Shown here piece after piece: positions 1 through 8,078 of a stretch of 18,030 nucleotides of DNA (positions are counted from its first letter, which is position 1; the number at the start of each line of letters is the position of its first letter). The notes beneath the pieces are model-generated. The model was not told the DNA's origin, searched no databases, and was given only the letters and a program-made list of their open reading frames with translations. The DNA comes from Pseudomonadota bacterium (GTDB taxonomy: Bacteria; Verrucomicrobiota; Verrucomicrobiia; Chthoniobacterales; UBA6821): NCBI GenBank assembly GCA_009928265.1, contig RFPR01000029.1:1-18030 (forward strand), given 5' to 3'. The translations under genes and the position numbers were made by a program.

Positions 1-585
1 GAGCGCCAGGTGACCATCGGTGAGGAGACATTCAAGCTCCCCGATCCTTTCCTTGTGCTTGCCACGCAGAACCCGCTCGAACAGGAGGGAACATACCCTC
101 TCCCCGAGGCTCAACTCGACCGCTTCATGCTCAAGGTTGTGGTCGGCTACCCGACCCGGAGCGAGGAGCGCTCGATCCTCGACGCCATGGCGACCTCCTC
201 GCCGAGGCTCGATGTCTCACCGCTGGTGACTACCCAGCAGATCCTCGACGCCCGTCAGGTTGTGAACGCGATTTACGTCGACGACAGGGTGAAGGATTAC
301 ATCGTCGATCTCGTCTGGGCGACCCGCGAGCCTGCCAACTACAACCTCAAGCTCGAGGGCCTCATCCGCTACGGAGCTTCTCCTCGTGCCACGATCAATC
401 TCACGCTTGCGGCCAAGGCTCATGCCTTCCTGAATGGGCGCGGTTATGTCACCCCGCATGACGTGAAGTCGATCGGGACCGAGGTGCTCCGCCACCGTGT
501 GGCCGTCAGCTACGAGGCCGAGGCGCAGTCGATCGACTCGGAGGAAATCGTCCGCCGCGTCTTTGAGGGACTCCCTGTCCCGTGA
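1..585 (+). CDS. moxR: MoxR-family AAA+ ATPase, C-terminal part (5' end outside window)
   Basis: This is the C-terminal 194 residues of a MoxR-type AAA+ ATPase. The reading frame is open from the first base of the window, so the GTG at position 10 is an internal codon and not a start. Visible motifs are sensor 1 (ATQNP, bases 61-75), the arginine-finger segment (LPEAQLDRF) and a sensor-2 segment (GASPRATINL). Walker A and Walker B lie upstream of the window. The C-terminal lid ends with the family-typical segment in which VLRHRV is followed by an acidic EAEAQSIDSEEIV stretch. MoxR ATPases are thought to act as chaperones that mature VWA-domain partners, and here the DUF58 and BatA/BatB genes follow directly. 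The gap to the next gene is 53 nt with no obvious terminator. Family assignment is very secure; the substrate is unknown. Confidence 0.96.
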   Translation, partial: ERQVTIGEETFKLPDPFLVLATQNPLEQEGTYPLPEAQLDRFMLKVVVGYPTRSEERSILDAMATSSPRLDVSPLVTTQQILDARQVVNAIYVDDRVKDYIVDLVWATREPANYNLKLEGLIRYGASPRATINLTLAAKAHAFLNGRGYVTPHDVKSIGTEVLRHRVAVSYEAEAQSIDSEEIVRRVFEGLPVP

Positions 586-638
586 TGAGAGGGGTCGGGT
601 CCTGAGCCCAGCCCCTGTTCCGTGAAGCCTTCCGACCG

Positions 639-1523
639 ATGAACGATCCCAAAGAGATCCTTCGCAAGATCCGGCGCCTCGAGTTGCGCACGCGCCGGCT
701 TGTGGAGTCGTCGTTTGCCGGTCAGTACCAGAGCGTCTTCAAGGGGCGCGGGATGAATTTCGAGGAGGTGCGTCCCTACAGCCCGGGCGATGAGATCCGC
801 TCCATCGACTGGAACGTCACCGCCCGCACCGGCGAACCCTACATCAAGAAATTCACCGAGGAGCGGGAGATGACGGTGATGATCCTGCTCGATGTCAGCG
901 CCTCGGGAAACTTCGGAAGTGTCGAGGAGAGCAAGCGCGAGATGGCCGCGGAGATCGCCGCGATCCTGGCTTTCAGCGCCATCCACAACAACGACAAGGT
1001 CGGTCTTCTGCTCTTCAGCGACCGCGTGGAACTTTTCATCCCCCCCAAGAAAGGTCGCCATCACATCCTGCGTCTGATCCGCGAGATGCTCTACTTTGAG
1101 CCGCAGGGGCGGGGCACTGATCTGGCTGGTGCCCTGGAGTACATGAACAAGGTGGTCACGCGCCGTTCATTGCTTTTCTTGGTTTCCGATTTCCTGACAC
1201 CTGATTTCTCCAGACCTCTTACCGTCACCGCGAAGCGCCACGACACGGTGGCACTCCGCGTGGTTGATCCCGCCGAGGAGACGCTTCCCGATGTCGGGGT
1301 GGTTCTCCTTGAGGATCCCGAGACCGGTGAACAGATCGAGGTCGATACCTCGAGACGTTCGATTTCCCGTAGCTATGCCAAGCATGCGGAGGATCGCCTC
1401 CGCGATCTAGGCCGTCTCTTTGGGGCGCGGGGCATTGATCTTCTGGAATTGCATACGGACCGCGATTATCTCCCTGTCCTGCGCGGGTTCTTTGAGCGAC
1501 GCGGAAGGAGGATGGCGGCATGA
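639..1523 (+). CDS. DUF58 domain protein (VWA-like, MoxR partner)
   Basis: A 294-residue protein of the DUF58 family, the usual second gene in moxR-bat operons. The N-terminal signature is clear: RGMNFEEVRPYSPGDEIR leads into IDWNVTARTGEPYIKKF at about residues 39-73. A VWA-like fold follows, with DVSAS at residues 85-89 matching the DxSxS metal-ion-dependent adhesion motif, and a later FLVSDF segment that would supply the distal Asp. No membrane segment is visible, so the protein is probably cytoplasmic or peripheral. The function is unknown; by context it is a partner or substrate of the upstream MoxR ATPase. The ATG at 639 has no Shine-Dalgarno sequence, but the family signature begins soon after it. 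The stop overlaps the next start by 4 nt (ATGA), and an AAGGAGG inside its last codons serves the downstream gene. Confidence 0.93.
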   Translation: MNDPKEILRKIRRLELRTRRLVESSFAGQYQSVFKGRGMNFEEVRPYSPGDEIRSIDWNVTARTGEPYIKKFTEEREMTVMILLDVSASGNFGSVEESKREMAAEIAAILAFSAIHNNDKVGLLLFSDRVELFIPPKKGRHHILRLIREMLYFEPQGRGTDLAGALEYMNKVVTRRSLLFLVSDFLTPDFSRPLTVTAKRHDTVALRVVDPAEETLPDVGVVLLEDPETGEQIEVDTSRRSISRSYAKHAEDRLRDLGRLFGARGIDLLELHTDRDYLPVLRGFFERRGRRMAA

Positions 1524-2164
1524 CCAATGCTGCGACACAGCCTGGCCTGAGCTTCGCTCCCGGTGCGTCCGGGATGTCCCCTGCCGGTCAACCCGGCATG
1601 GGAGCCATGGGAGCGCCGACACCGGCTCCCATCCATGATATCGTGGGGCCGCTTCCATTTTTCTCGGGTCCGCTCTGGGTGATCGTTCTGGTTTTTCTTC
1701 TGGTTGCCGTGGCGGGCGGTGTCTTCTGGTGGTTCGCAGGACGCAAGAAGGAACGGAAACTTACCCCGCGTGAATCGGCATTGCGTGACCTGGAGCACCT
1801 TCGTGCGAATCTGACGGGAGGCACTGATCACGAATTCGGAGCCGGTGTATCCGATGTGCTTCGTCGATTCCTCGGCGAGGCGCTGGGTCTTGCTGCTCCG
1901 CGTCAGACCACGGAGGAGTTTCTTGAATCGCTGCACGGCTCCCTTCGCTTTCTTCCAGTTGAGCAGGAAGCACTGGCTACATTCCTCCACCAATCCGATT
2001 TTCTGAAATACGCCCGGGGTGAGGCTACACCCGAGCAGAGGGAAGCCCTAATTGTTGCAGCCGAGTCGTTTGTCCGTAGCGGCGAGGACAAAGCGGGTGG
2101 TGAAGAAACGAGTGCAAAGTCCGAGGAAGCGGCATCGAATAGCCCTGCGAAGGAGGTCGCATGA
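1520..2164 (+). CDS. DUF4381-like single-pass membrane protein of the Bat operon
   Basis: A 214-residue protein with a Gly/Met/Pro-rich N-terminal stretch (about residues 1-38), then one strong membrane segment at about residues 50-72, followed by a basic RKKERK and a soluble domain of about 100 residues. The soluble part (VLRRFLGEALGLAAPRQT, then TEEFLESL) resembles DUF4381, which commonly sits between the DUF58 gene and batA. The C-terminal 30 residues are low complexity, rich in Ser, Glu and Ala. No enzymatic motif is seen; the likely role is a membrane scaffold in the Bat complex. The start is well supported: AAGGAGG at 1505-1511 lies 8 nt before the ATG, which overlaps the preceding stop. 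Assignment to DUF4381 rests on position and partial similarity, so it is less certain than its neighbours. Confidence 0.82.
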   Translation: MTNAATQPGLSFAPGASGMSPAGQPGMGAMGAPTPAPIHDIVGPLPFFSGPLWVIVLVFLLVAVAGGVFWWFAGRKKERKLTPRESALRDLEHLRANLTGGTDHEFGAGVSDVLRRFLGEALGLAAPRQTTEEFLESLHGSLRFLPVEQEALATFLHQSDFLKYARGEATPEQREALIVAAESFVRSGEDKAGGEETSAKSEEAASNSPAKEVA

Positions 2165-3195
2165 GCATCACACCCCTGATCGCTGTCGGGACGACCTTCT
2201 CCTTTGCCCATCCATGGCTCCTGCTTCTGTTATTGGTCCTGCCTGTCTTGGCCCTGCTGCGGGGGAAGATCGGCGGGACGCCGGGCATCCTTTTCTCCTC
2301 CACCAAGCTCGTGATGGCCGTGGGGAAGCGCCGCCGCTCGCGCGCCGGAGCCGTCTTGGCCTCGCTGCTCTATGGGGCGATGGCCTGCCTGATTGTCGCC
2401 TTGGCACGTCCTCAGCTCGGAAGGACCTTGGAGCGTATTCAGGCAAGCGGCGTCGACATCATGCTGGTGCTTGATGTCTCGGGATCGATGATGGCCGAGG
2501 ACTACACGATCGGCTCCTCCCGGGTGAACCGCATCGACGCGGTAAAGCGGGTCACCCAGCAGTTCATCGAGGCTCGACCCAACGACCGCATCGGCATTAT
2601 CGCCTTTGCGGGACGTCCTTACCTCGTCAGTCCGCTCACGCTCGATCACGAATGGCTCATTCGCAATCTTGACCGTGTCCAACTCGGCCTCGTCGAGGAT
2701 GGCACGGCGATCGGTTCGGCGCTGGCTTCCGCCGTTTCGCGTCTCAAAGATCGCGATTCCAAGACCAAGCTCATCGTGCTGCTGACCGACGGGGCAAACA
2801 ACGCCGGCAAGGTCCTTCCGTTAACCTCCGCGGAGGCGGCCAAGGCACTCGGAATGAAAATCTATACGGTTGGTGCGGGGAGCGACGGCCCGGTGCCTGT
2901 TCCCGTGGGCAAGGACATGTTTGGCAAAACGGTTTACCGGAAGATGGTTTTTGACTTCGACGAAAAGCTGCTCGATCAGATCGCGAAGATCGGTGACGGG
3001 AAATATTTCCGTGCGGCGGATACCGATACGATGGACAAGACCTTCCGCGAGATCGACCGGATGGAGAAGACCAAGATTGAGGTCGAGAAAAGCGCCGACT
3101 ACCGCGATCTCTTCCCCCTGTTTCTCGCTCTCGGAGTGATTCTATTGGGGGCTGAAGCCGTCCTTTCCCAGACCCTTTGGCGGCGTCTTCCATGA
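2161..3195 (+). CDS. batA: BatA-like VWA-domain membrane protein
   Basis: A 344-residue protein with the BatA layout: an N-terminal membrane helix (about 15-33), a second helix (about 62-81), a VWA domain, and a C-terminal membrane helix (about 318-337). The VWA metal site is intact: DVSGS at residues 105-109 gives DxSxS, and TDG at 209-211 gives the distal Asp. IGIIAFAGRPYLVSPLT is typical of Bat-type VWA domains. The protein is expected to sit in the inner membrane with the VWA domain between helices 2 and 3. The start is firm: AAGGAGG at 2150-2156 lies 4 nt before the ATG, within the last codons of the preceding gene, and the genes overlap by 4 nt. Bat proteins were linked to aerotolerance in Bacteroides and to stress or fitness elsewhere; the biochemical role is unsettled. 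Confidence 0.95.
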   Translation: MSITPLIAVGTTFSFAHPWLLLLLLVLPVLALLRGKIGGTPGILFSSTKLVMAVGKRRRSRAGAVLASLLYGAMACLIVALARPQLGRTLERIQASGVDIMLVLDVSGSMMAEDYTIGSSRVNRIDAVKRVTQQFIEARPNDRIGIIAFAGRPYLVSPLTLDHEWLIRNLDRVQLGLVEDGTAIGSALASAVSRLKDRDSKTKLIVLLTDGANNAGKVLPLTSAEAAKALGMKIYTVGAGSDGPVPVPVGKDMFGKTVYRKMVFDFDEKLLDQIAKIGDGKYFRAADTDTMDKTFREIDRMEKTKIEVEKSADYRDLFPLFLALGVILLGAEAVLSQTLWRRLP

Positions 3196-3219
3196 GGTGC
3201 AGTCCCTGATTCTATTTCC

Positions 3220-5466
3220 ATGAACCTCTTCCTGATGACATCCACGGCTGACAGCCTGACCTTCGGGTTACCTGGTTGGTTCTGGGCGTTGCTACTGCTC
3301 GGCCCGCTGGTCTGGTTCTATATCGATGCAGCCCGACGGCGCGAGGCGCTGCTCACCCGGATCGTCGCCCCGCGTCTCCAGAAACAGCTCACCGGCCAGG
3401 TCAGTCATTTGAAGCGCAACCTGCGCACGGGCCTCCTTTTGGCATCCGTCGTTCTCACTGTCGTGGCGCTGGCCAAGCCGCGATATGGTTACCGCGAGGA
3501 GACCATCACGACCAAGGGGCGCGACGTGATTCTGGCCATCGACGTTTCCCGCAGCATGCTGGCGACAGATACCGCTCCGACCCGTCTTGGTCGCGCCAAG
3601 CTCATCTCTCAGGATCTCCTCGATCTGCTCCGTGGAGATCGCGTCGGACTCATAGCCTTTGCCGGATCGGCTTTCCTTCAGGCCCCGCTCACGATGGACA
3701 AAGGTGCTGTCCTCACCTCGATCCGTGATCTGGATTCCAATACGATCCCCAAAGGAGGAACCGACATTGCCTCTGCGGTCAGAATGGCGATCGCCGCCTT
3801 CGGCAAGGGTGAGGGGGCTACGCGTGCCCTGGTGCTCATGACCGATGGAGAGGATCTCGAGGAGAGCGCTCTTGATGCCGCCAAACAGGCGGAAGCTGCC
3901 GGGATCCGGATATTCACGATCGGCTTTGGTTCCGCCGCCGGATCGCTGATCCCGATCAGGACGGATGAGGGTCGCAATGATTTTGTCCGCGACGAAAACG
4001 GCAATCCGGTGAATTCCAAGCTCGATGTGTCGCGCCTGACCGAGATCGCACAGACCACGGGCGGCTTCTACCTCCCCTATGGACAAGATGCGGCCAAGGT
4101 CATTTTCAATAAAGGGATCCTGCCGCTTGAGGAACAGGTGGGCGGAACCCTGACTGGTCGCAAACCGATCGAGCGCTACGCCTGGGCGGTGGCTGCTGCA
4201 CTCCTGCTTCTCTCGCTCCGATCGGTGCTTGGAGAGGGACGTCGCATCCCCAAAGTATCCGCTGCTTCTGCTGCAATGATCCTTCTTATGCTGGCGGGTT
4301 CGCCACTGCATGCTTCAGGACTGGACGATTACCAGCAGGGAAATTATCAGGGAGCGCTCCAGGATTTTGAAAAGAGGCTCAAATCCGGGGAATCGATTCC
4401 CGAGGTAAAATTCGATGCCGGTGCCGCCGCCTACAAGGCCGGCGATTTTCAGAAGGCGGCGGGATACTTCTCGGAGGCAATGACCGCGACCAAGCCGAAG
4501 ATCCGTGATGCCGCTACCTACAACCTGGCCAACGCCCTTGTCCGTGCCGGTGAGGCTGCCAAGGAGAAGGATGCCAAATTGTCTGATTGGAAAAATGCAC
4601 TCCAACACTACGAGACCGTGATCAAGGGCGATCCCATGAACGCCCGGGCCAAGGAGAACCGCGACATCGTCAAAAAGCTGATTGAGGACCTCAAGAAGCA
4701 GCAACAGCAGAAGGACCAAAACAAGGATCAGAAAGACCAAAAAGATCAGAAGGATCAGAAAAACGACAAGGATAATAAGGATCAGAGCAAGAGCGACCAG
4801 TCACAGGGCGGTGGCAACGGGCAAAAGGATTCCAAGGAGAAGAAAGACTCCAAGGATCAAAACGATCAGAACAAGTCCCAGGATCAGAAAGACCAGCAGG
4901 GCGATAGCAAGGATCCGCAAAACAAAGACCAGCAGAACAAAGACCAGCAGAAGAATTCCGATCAGAAACCCCCGAATGACAAAAACGATCAGAAGGGAGG
5001 CTCACAGGATCAGAAGCAAAACCAGTCTCCACAGTCCCCCCAAGGTCAGGGTTCTCCCACGCCGACTCCGACACCAACCCCTAACCAGGGCAAAGGAGGG
5101 GAGGGCAAGGATCAGAATCAGAAAGGGCAGAATCAACAAGATCAGCAACCCCAGCAGTCCCAGCAGCCTCCTCAGCCTCAGAACGGCCAGCAGGGGAATC
5201 AGCAGCAGCAATCGGGTTCCCAGGGCGGGCAGCCAACCCCGACTCCCTCTCCTACTCCTGCAAAGCAGGGTTCCCTTGGTGGTGGTCAGAAGGGTGAGAA
5301 AAAAGAACAGCAAACCGCCGAGGCTGCTGAGGCAGAGGAGTCCAAGGATGGTGGGATGACCCCTTCGCAGGCTCGCGCCCTTCTCAACTCGGTCAAGGAC
5401 GAGGAGGCTCATGTCACCGAGCAGCAAAAGAACCGCGCGGTGGAACAGCCGCTCCGCGACTGGTAG
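3220..5466 (+). CDS. batB: BatB-BatC fusion: VWA membrane protein with TPR domain and K/D/Q-rich tail
   Basis: A 748-residue protein, about twice the size of a standalone BatB. Residues 1-340 are BatB: membrane helices at about 17-35 and 70-86, a VWA domain with intact DVSRS (108-112) and TDGED (207-211), and a helix at about 320-337. A further hydrophobic stretch at about 348-366 looks like an internal membrane anchor or former BatC signal peptide. Residues 368-490 form a TPR-like region (LDDYQQGNYQGALQDFEKRL and following helices), as in BatC. Residues about 492-705 are extreme low complexity dominated by Lys, Asp, Gln and Asn, with two Thr-Pro runs (613-621 and 672-680). The last 36 residues (MTPSQARALL onward, ending in RDW) resemble the conserved BatC C-terminus. 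The gap after batA is 24 nt; no Shine-Dalgarno sequence is seen at the ATG. The frame is uninterrupted, so this is a real fusion. Confidence 0.94.
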   Translation: MNLFLMTSTADSLTFGLPGWFWALLLLGPLVWFYIDAARRREALLTRIVAPRLQKQLTGQVSHLKRNLRTGLLLASVVLTVVALAKPRYGYREETITTKGRDVILAIDVSRSMLATDTAPTRLGRAKLISQDLLDLLRGDRVGLIAFAGSAFLQAPLTMDKGAVLTSIRDLDSNTIPKGGTDIASAVRMAIAAFGKGEGATRALVLMTDGEDLEESALDAAKQAEAAGIRIFTIGFGSAAGSLIPIRTDEGRNDFVRDENGNPVNSKLDVSRLTEIAQTTGGFYLPYGQDAAKVIFNKGILPLEEQVGGTLTGRKPIERYAWAVAAALLLLSLRSVLGEGRRIPKVSAASAAMILLMLAGSPLHASGLDDYQQGNYQGALQDFEKRLKSGESIPEVKFDAGAAAYKAGDFQKAAGYFSEAMTATKPKIRDAATYNLANALVRAGEAAKEKDAKLSDWKNALQHYETVIKGDPMNARAKENRDIVKKLIEDLKKQQQQKDQNKDQKDQKDQKDQKNDKDNKDQSKSDQSQGGGNGQKDSKEKKDSKDQNDQNKSQDQKDQQGDSKDPQNKDQQNKDQQKNSDQKPPNDKNDQKGGSQDQKQNQSPQSPQGQGSPTPTPTPTPNQGKGGEGKDQNQKGQNQQDQQPQQSQQPPQPQNGQQGNQQQQSGSQGGQPTPTPSPTPAKQGSLGGGQKGEKKEQQTAEAAEAEESKDGGMTPSQARALLNSVKDEEAHVTEQQKNRAVEQPLRDW
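4690..5335 (+). repeat. Low-complexity K/D/Q-coding tract within batB-batC
   Basis: About 640 bp of imprecise short repeats built on AAGGATCAG/AAAGACCAG-like 9-mers that encode Lys-Asp-Gln triplets. It includes one perfect 15-bp tandem duplication (AACAAAGACCAGCAG at 4921-4935 and again at 4936-4950). Codon choice varies between units (GAT/GAC, AAG/AAA, CAG/CAA), which suggests an old, selected repeat rather than a recent expansion. The tract probably forms a flexible, highly hydrophilic linker between the TPR domain and the conserved C-terminal tail. Confidence 0.85.
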
Positions 5467-5478
5467 GATCATTCTTTC

Positions 5479-7305
5479 ATGAATCTTTCCCCGCTCCATT
5501 GCTTCCGCCGCCGTCTTCTCACGGTCGCGGTGTTGTGTGCTGCGGGGATCTTCTCTCTCGACGCCGCCGATGTCTCGGTGACCGCGGAGATGTCGCGTCC
5601 CGAGATCAGCGCCGGGGAAATGGCCGAACTGCAGATCAAGGTGACCGGTGCCCAGCAGGCCGACGTTCCCCAGCAGATCGCCGTCGATGGGCTGCAGGTG
5701 CGTCTTACCGGGCAGTCCACTCAGGTGCAGATGGTGAACTTCAAGGTCTCCTCCTCCGTCGTTTACAGCTACATCGTGATGCCGCTGCGCACTGGAAAGT
5801 TCGCCATCCCGGGCGTGACGGTCACGGCGGATGGTCGTCAGTTTCGCACGGCCCCCCTTCAATTCTCCGTCGCCGACACGCGGGCCGCCCCGGCTCCGGC
5901 GGTCCAGCAACCAGCGCAGTCTGCTCCGCCGCCATTTCCGGGACTCCAGCCTCCCCCGCGCCGGGCCCGTCCGGCGCCCCAGCGCGTCGATGAATCCCGT
6001 TTGGCCTTCGGGGAAATCACCTGTCCAAAGAAGGCGATCTTCGCCGGGGAGGTGGTACCCGTTGAGATCCGTTATTATTTCGATGCCAATTATCAGGTGC
6101 AGGTCCGGGGTAAGGTTGACTTCGGTGGCGAGGGGATCGTCGCCGAACGCTTCCCGGATCCGAAGGAAAGCCGCGAGGAGCGCGATGGAACGGTCTACAA
6201 TGTCCTGACCTTCCGGACACTGCTCTCGGCTGTGAAGCCGGGCACGATCGATGTTCCGCCCGCCAAGCTCGATTGTCAGGTTCAGGTGCCCGGGGGGTCT
6301 CCTCCGGGATTTGACGACCCGATCTTCCGCCAGTTGATGGGCGGCCAGTCTCCCTTCATGCAGGCCCGCGATCTTCAGGTGAAGACGGCTCCGCTTCACC
6401 TCGACATCCTGCCCTTGCCCAAGGAGGGTCGCCCTGCCTCCTTCTCGGGTGCCGTCGGCCAGTTCGACATCGACGCCCTGGTTTCCAATCCCAAGCCCGC
6501 GCCCGGCGATCCGGCGACGCTCTCGGTCAAGATCGGAGGCAAGGGCAACTTCAAGGGAATGGGGGCTCCTGTCCTTACCGAGGACGAGGGATGGAGAAGC
6601 TACCCGCCGACCGACAAGTTCGACAGTTCCGACGATCTCTCCTACAGCGGGGTGAAGTCGTTTGATTTCACACTCATCGCCCAGGAACCAAAGAAGTCCT
6701 CCCCCGGCGCCGAGTTCTCCTACTTTGACCCGACGACCGCGAAGTATGTCACACTCAACACCAAGCCGCTCCCACTGCAGGCCTCCCCGGGATCAGCCTC
6801 CAATCCCGCCGTGCCTCCCGATGCCTCTGCGGGATCGGGTGAGAAGACCCCTTCCAAGAACTCCGGTCCCGACCATCAGGAGGTGAAGCAGGGGGATCCC
6901 GTTCCGGGCATGACGCTCCGATCGTGGAAGACTCCCTTGGTCCGAAGCGAATTCGTCATTGCTACCCTTGCGATGCTGACGGCCGCACTCGCCTTGCTGG
7001 GAATCCTCTGGTACCGGCATGTCCAGGCGCATGGTGGAAGTGCTCGGGCCCAGCGCCGCAGGATGATCGCCGAGCTCCTTGCCTCCGTGCGATCCGAAAG
7101 CCTCGATGCCGCCGCAACCTTCGAGGCCGCACTCGGATATCTGGAATTGGCCATCCCCGCCTCGGAGGAGCGCAAGGCGCTGATCGATTCGCTCACTGCT
7201 CGCCGGGATCAGCTTAAATACGGTGTTGGAGGGACCCACCCCCTCGCTTCCACCGAACGTGCGGAGATCCTCTACGCCCTGACAGAACTAACTTCCCGTT
7301 CATGA
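5479..7305 (+). CDS. batD: BatD-family protein
   Basis: A 608-residue protein with an N-terminal signal peptide (basic RRR then a hydrophobic core, about residues 10-30), a large extracytoplasmic beta-rich region, one membrane helix at about 490-512, and a cytoplasmic tail of about 95 residues. The N-terminal half carries the BatD pattern: VTAEMSRPEISAGEMAELQI, then a segment ending FAIPGVTVTADG. A Pro/Ala-rich linker covers about 136-175. A second Ig-like unit contains EVVPVEIRYYFDANYQVQV. The protein likely faces the periplasm beside the BatA and BatB VWA domains. The ATG lies 12 nt after the batB stop with only a weak AGGA upstream, and the gene overlaps the next one by 4 nt. The family call is secure from motifs, length and position; molecular function is unknown. 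Confidence 0.92.
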   Translation: MNLSPLHCFRRRLLTVAVLCAAGIFSLDAADVSVTAEMSRPEISAGEMAELQIKVTGAQQADVPQQIAVDGLQVRLTGQSTQVQMVNFKVSSSVVYSYIVMPLRTGKFAIPGVTVTADGRQFRTAPLQFSVADTRAAPAPAVQQPAQSAPPPFPGLQPPPRRARPAPQRVDESRLAFGEITCPKKAIFAGEVVPVEIRYYFDANYQVQVRGKVDFGGEGIVAERFPDPKESREERDGTVYNVLTFRTLLSAVKPGTIDVPPAKLDCQVQVPGGSPPGFDDPIFRQLMGGQSPFMQARDLQVKTAPLHLDILPLPKEGRPASFSGAVGQFDIDALVSNPKPAPGDPATLSVKIGGKGNFKGMGAPVLTEDEGWRSYPPTDKFDSSDDLSYSGVKSFDFTLIAQEPKKSSPGAEFSYFDPTTAKYVTLNTKPLPLQASPGSASNPAVPPDASAGSGEKTPSKNSGPDHQEVKQGDPVPGMTLRSWKTPLVRSEFVIATLAMLTAALALLGILWYRHVQAHGGSARAQRRRMIAELLASVRSESLDAAATFEAALGYLELAIPASEERKALIDSLTARRDQLKYGVGGTHPLASTERAEILYALTELTSRS

Positions 7306-8078
7306 GACGATTCCTTTCTCTCCTCGGTTTGGTGTGTATGGCTCTGGCGTCCCTGCATGCCGACACCGCGTCGCAGGCTCAGGCTGCCACAGAATCCCTT
7401 CGTTCGGGTCATCCCATCGACGCTGCATCGCGCTACAGGACTCTGCTCACTGATCCTTCCTTCCGAACGGCTTGCTCCCCCGAGCTCTGGTACAACCTCG
7501 GATTGGCCGAGGAGAAGAGCGCCAATACCGCTGTGGCTTCGCTTTGTTATCGCCGCGCACTCCTGCTCGATCCGACCTTCACGCCTGCGCGTCGACAGTT
7601 GGAAATGGTTCTCGGCACACTCGGCCTGCCTACTCCTTCTGGATGGCACGAGTCGGTGAGGCAGGTACTCCATCCCGAGCTTCTCATCGTGGCCGGATCG
7701 ATCATCGGTTGGGTCGGTGTTTTTGGAGTCATCCTTTTCATTTTCCTGGCTCCTCGGCGGAAGATCGCGATTGCCGCCCTCATCGTGCTGGTGGTTCTGG
7801 GACATGGTGCGGCAGTGCTCGGCACCCTCGTTGATCCTCGGCGTGTGGCCGCGGACAAAGCCGTGGTGACAGCCAAGAAAGCCCCCGTTCTCCATGCCAC
7901 GCCCGCTGATAGCGGAGCTCCGGGAGGAACTCTCTCGCCGGGCTTGCTTGTGAGCGTGCTATCCCGGAACGGCGCATGGTGGTATGTCTCGGGTGGCCCC
8001 GGCCTTACTGGATGGATTCCCTCCGACACCGTTACCCCACTGCCTCCCGCCGGCTCCTCCTCTACTGGGGGATCCTAA
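7302..8078 (+). CDS. TPR and SH3-like domain membrane protein (BatE position)
   Basis: A 258-residue protein with a signal peptide (about 1-20), a TPR-like helical region (about 22-105, including LWYNLGLAEEKSANTAVASL and YRRALLLDPTFTPARRQL), two membrane helices (about 125-149 and 154-175), and a C-terminal bacterial SH3-like module (about 185-250, with a VSVLSRNGAWWYV strand and GLTGWIPSDTV). TPR plus two helices plus an SH3 module at the end of a bat cluster corresponds to BatE-like proteins. The N-terminal TPR part should be extracytoplasmic, and the SH3 module would be on the same side after two membrane crossings. The start overlaps the batD stop by 4 nt with no Shine-Dalgarno sequence, suggesting translational coupling. 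The role is inferred from context: protein-protein contacts, and possibly cell-wall contact through the SH3 module. Confidence 0.88.
   Translation: MRRFLSLLGLVCMALASLHADTASQAQAATESLRSGHPIDAASRYRTLLTDPSFRTACSPELWYNLGLAEEKSANTAVASLCYRRALLLDPTFTPARRQLEMVLGTLGLPTPSGWHESVRQVLHPELLIVAGSIIGWVGVFGVILFIFLAPRRKIAIAALIVLVVLGHGAAVLGTLVDPRRVAADKAVVTAKKAPVLHATPADSGAPGGTLSPGLLVSVLSRNGAWWYVSGGPGLTGWIPSDTVTPLPPAGSSSTGGS

Noticed and set aside
3292..4311. 339-codon - strand frame opposite batB
   Set aside because: It is antisense to the VWA domain with intact metal-site motifs; no homologous features are visible.
4682..5359. 225-codon + strand frame rich in Arg, Lys, Ser and Thr inside the batB tail
   Set aside because: It is the shifted reading of the K/D/Q repeat tract. 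The repeat codons read one base off give Arg/Ile/Lys-rich sequence; the batB frame continues to a conserved C-terminus.
5002..6399. Long open frame (465 codons) on the - strand across the batB tail and batD
   Set aside because: It lies antisense to two well-supported genes, has no recognisable domain, and its Leu/Arg/Gly-rich composition is that expected from the complement of GC-rich and K/D/Q-rich coding sequence.
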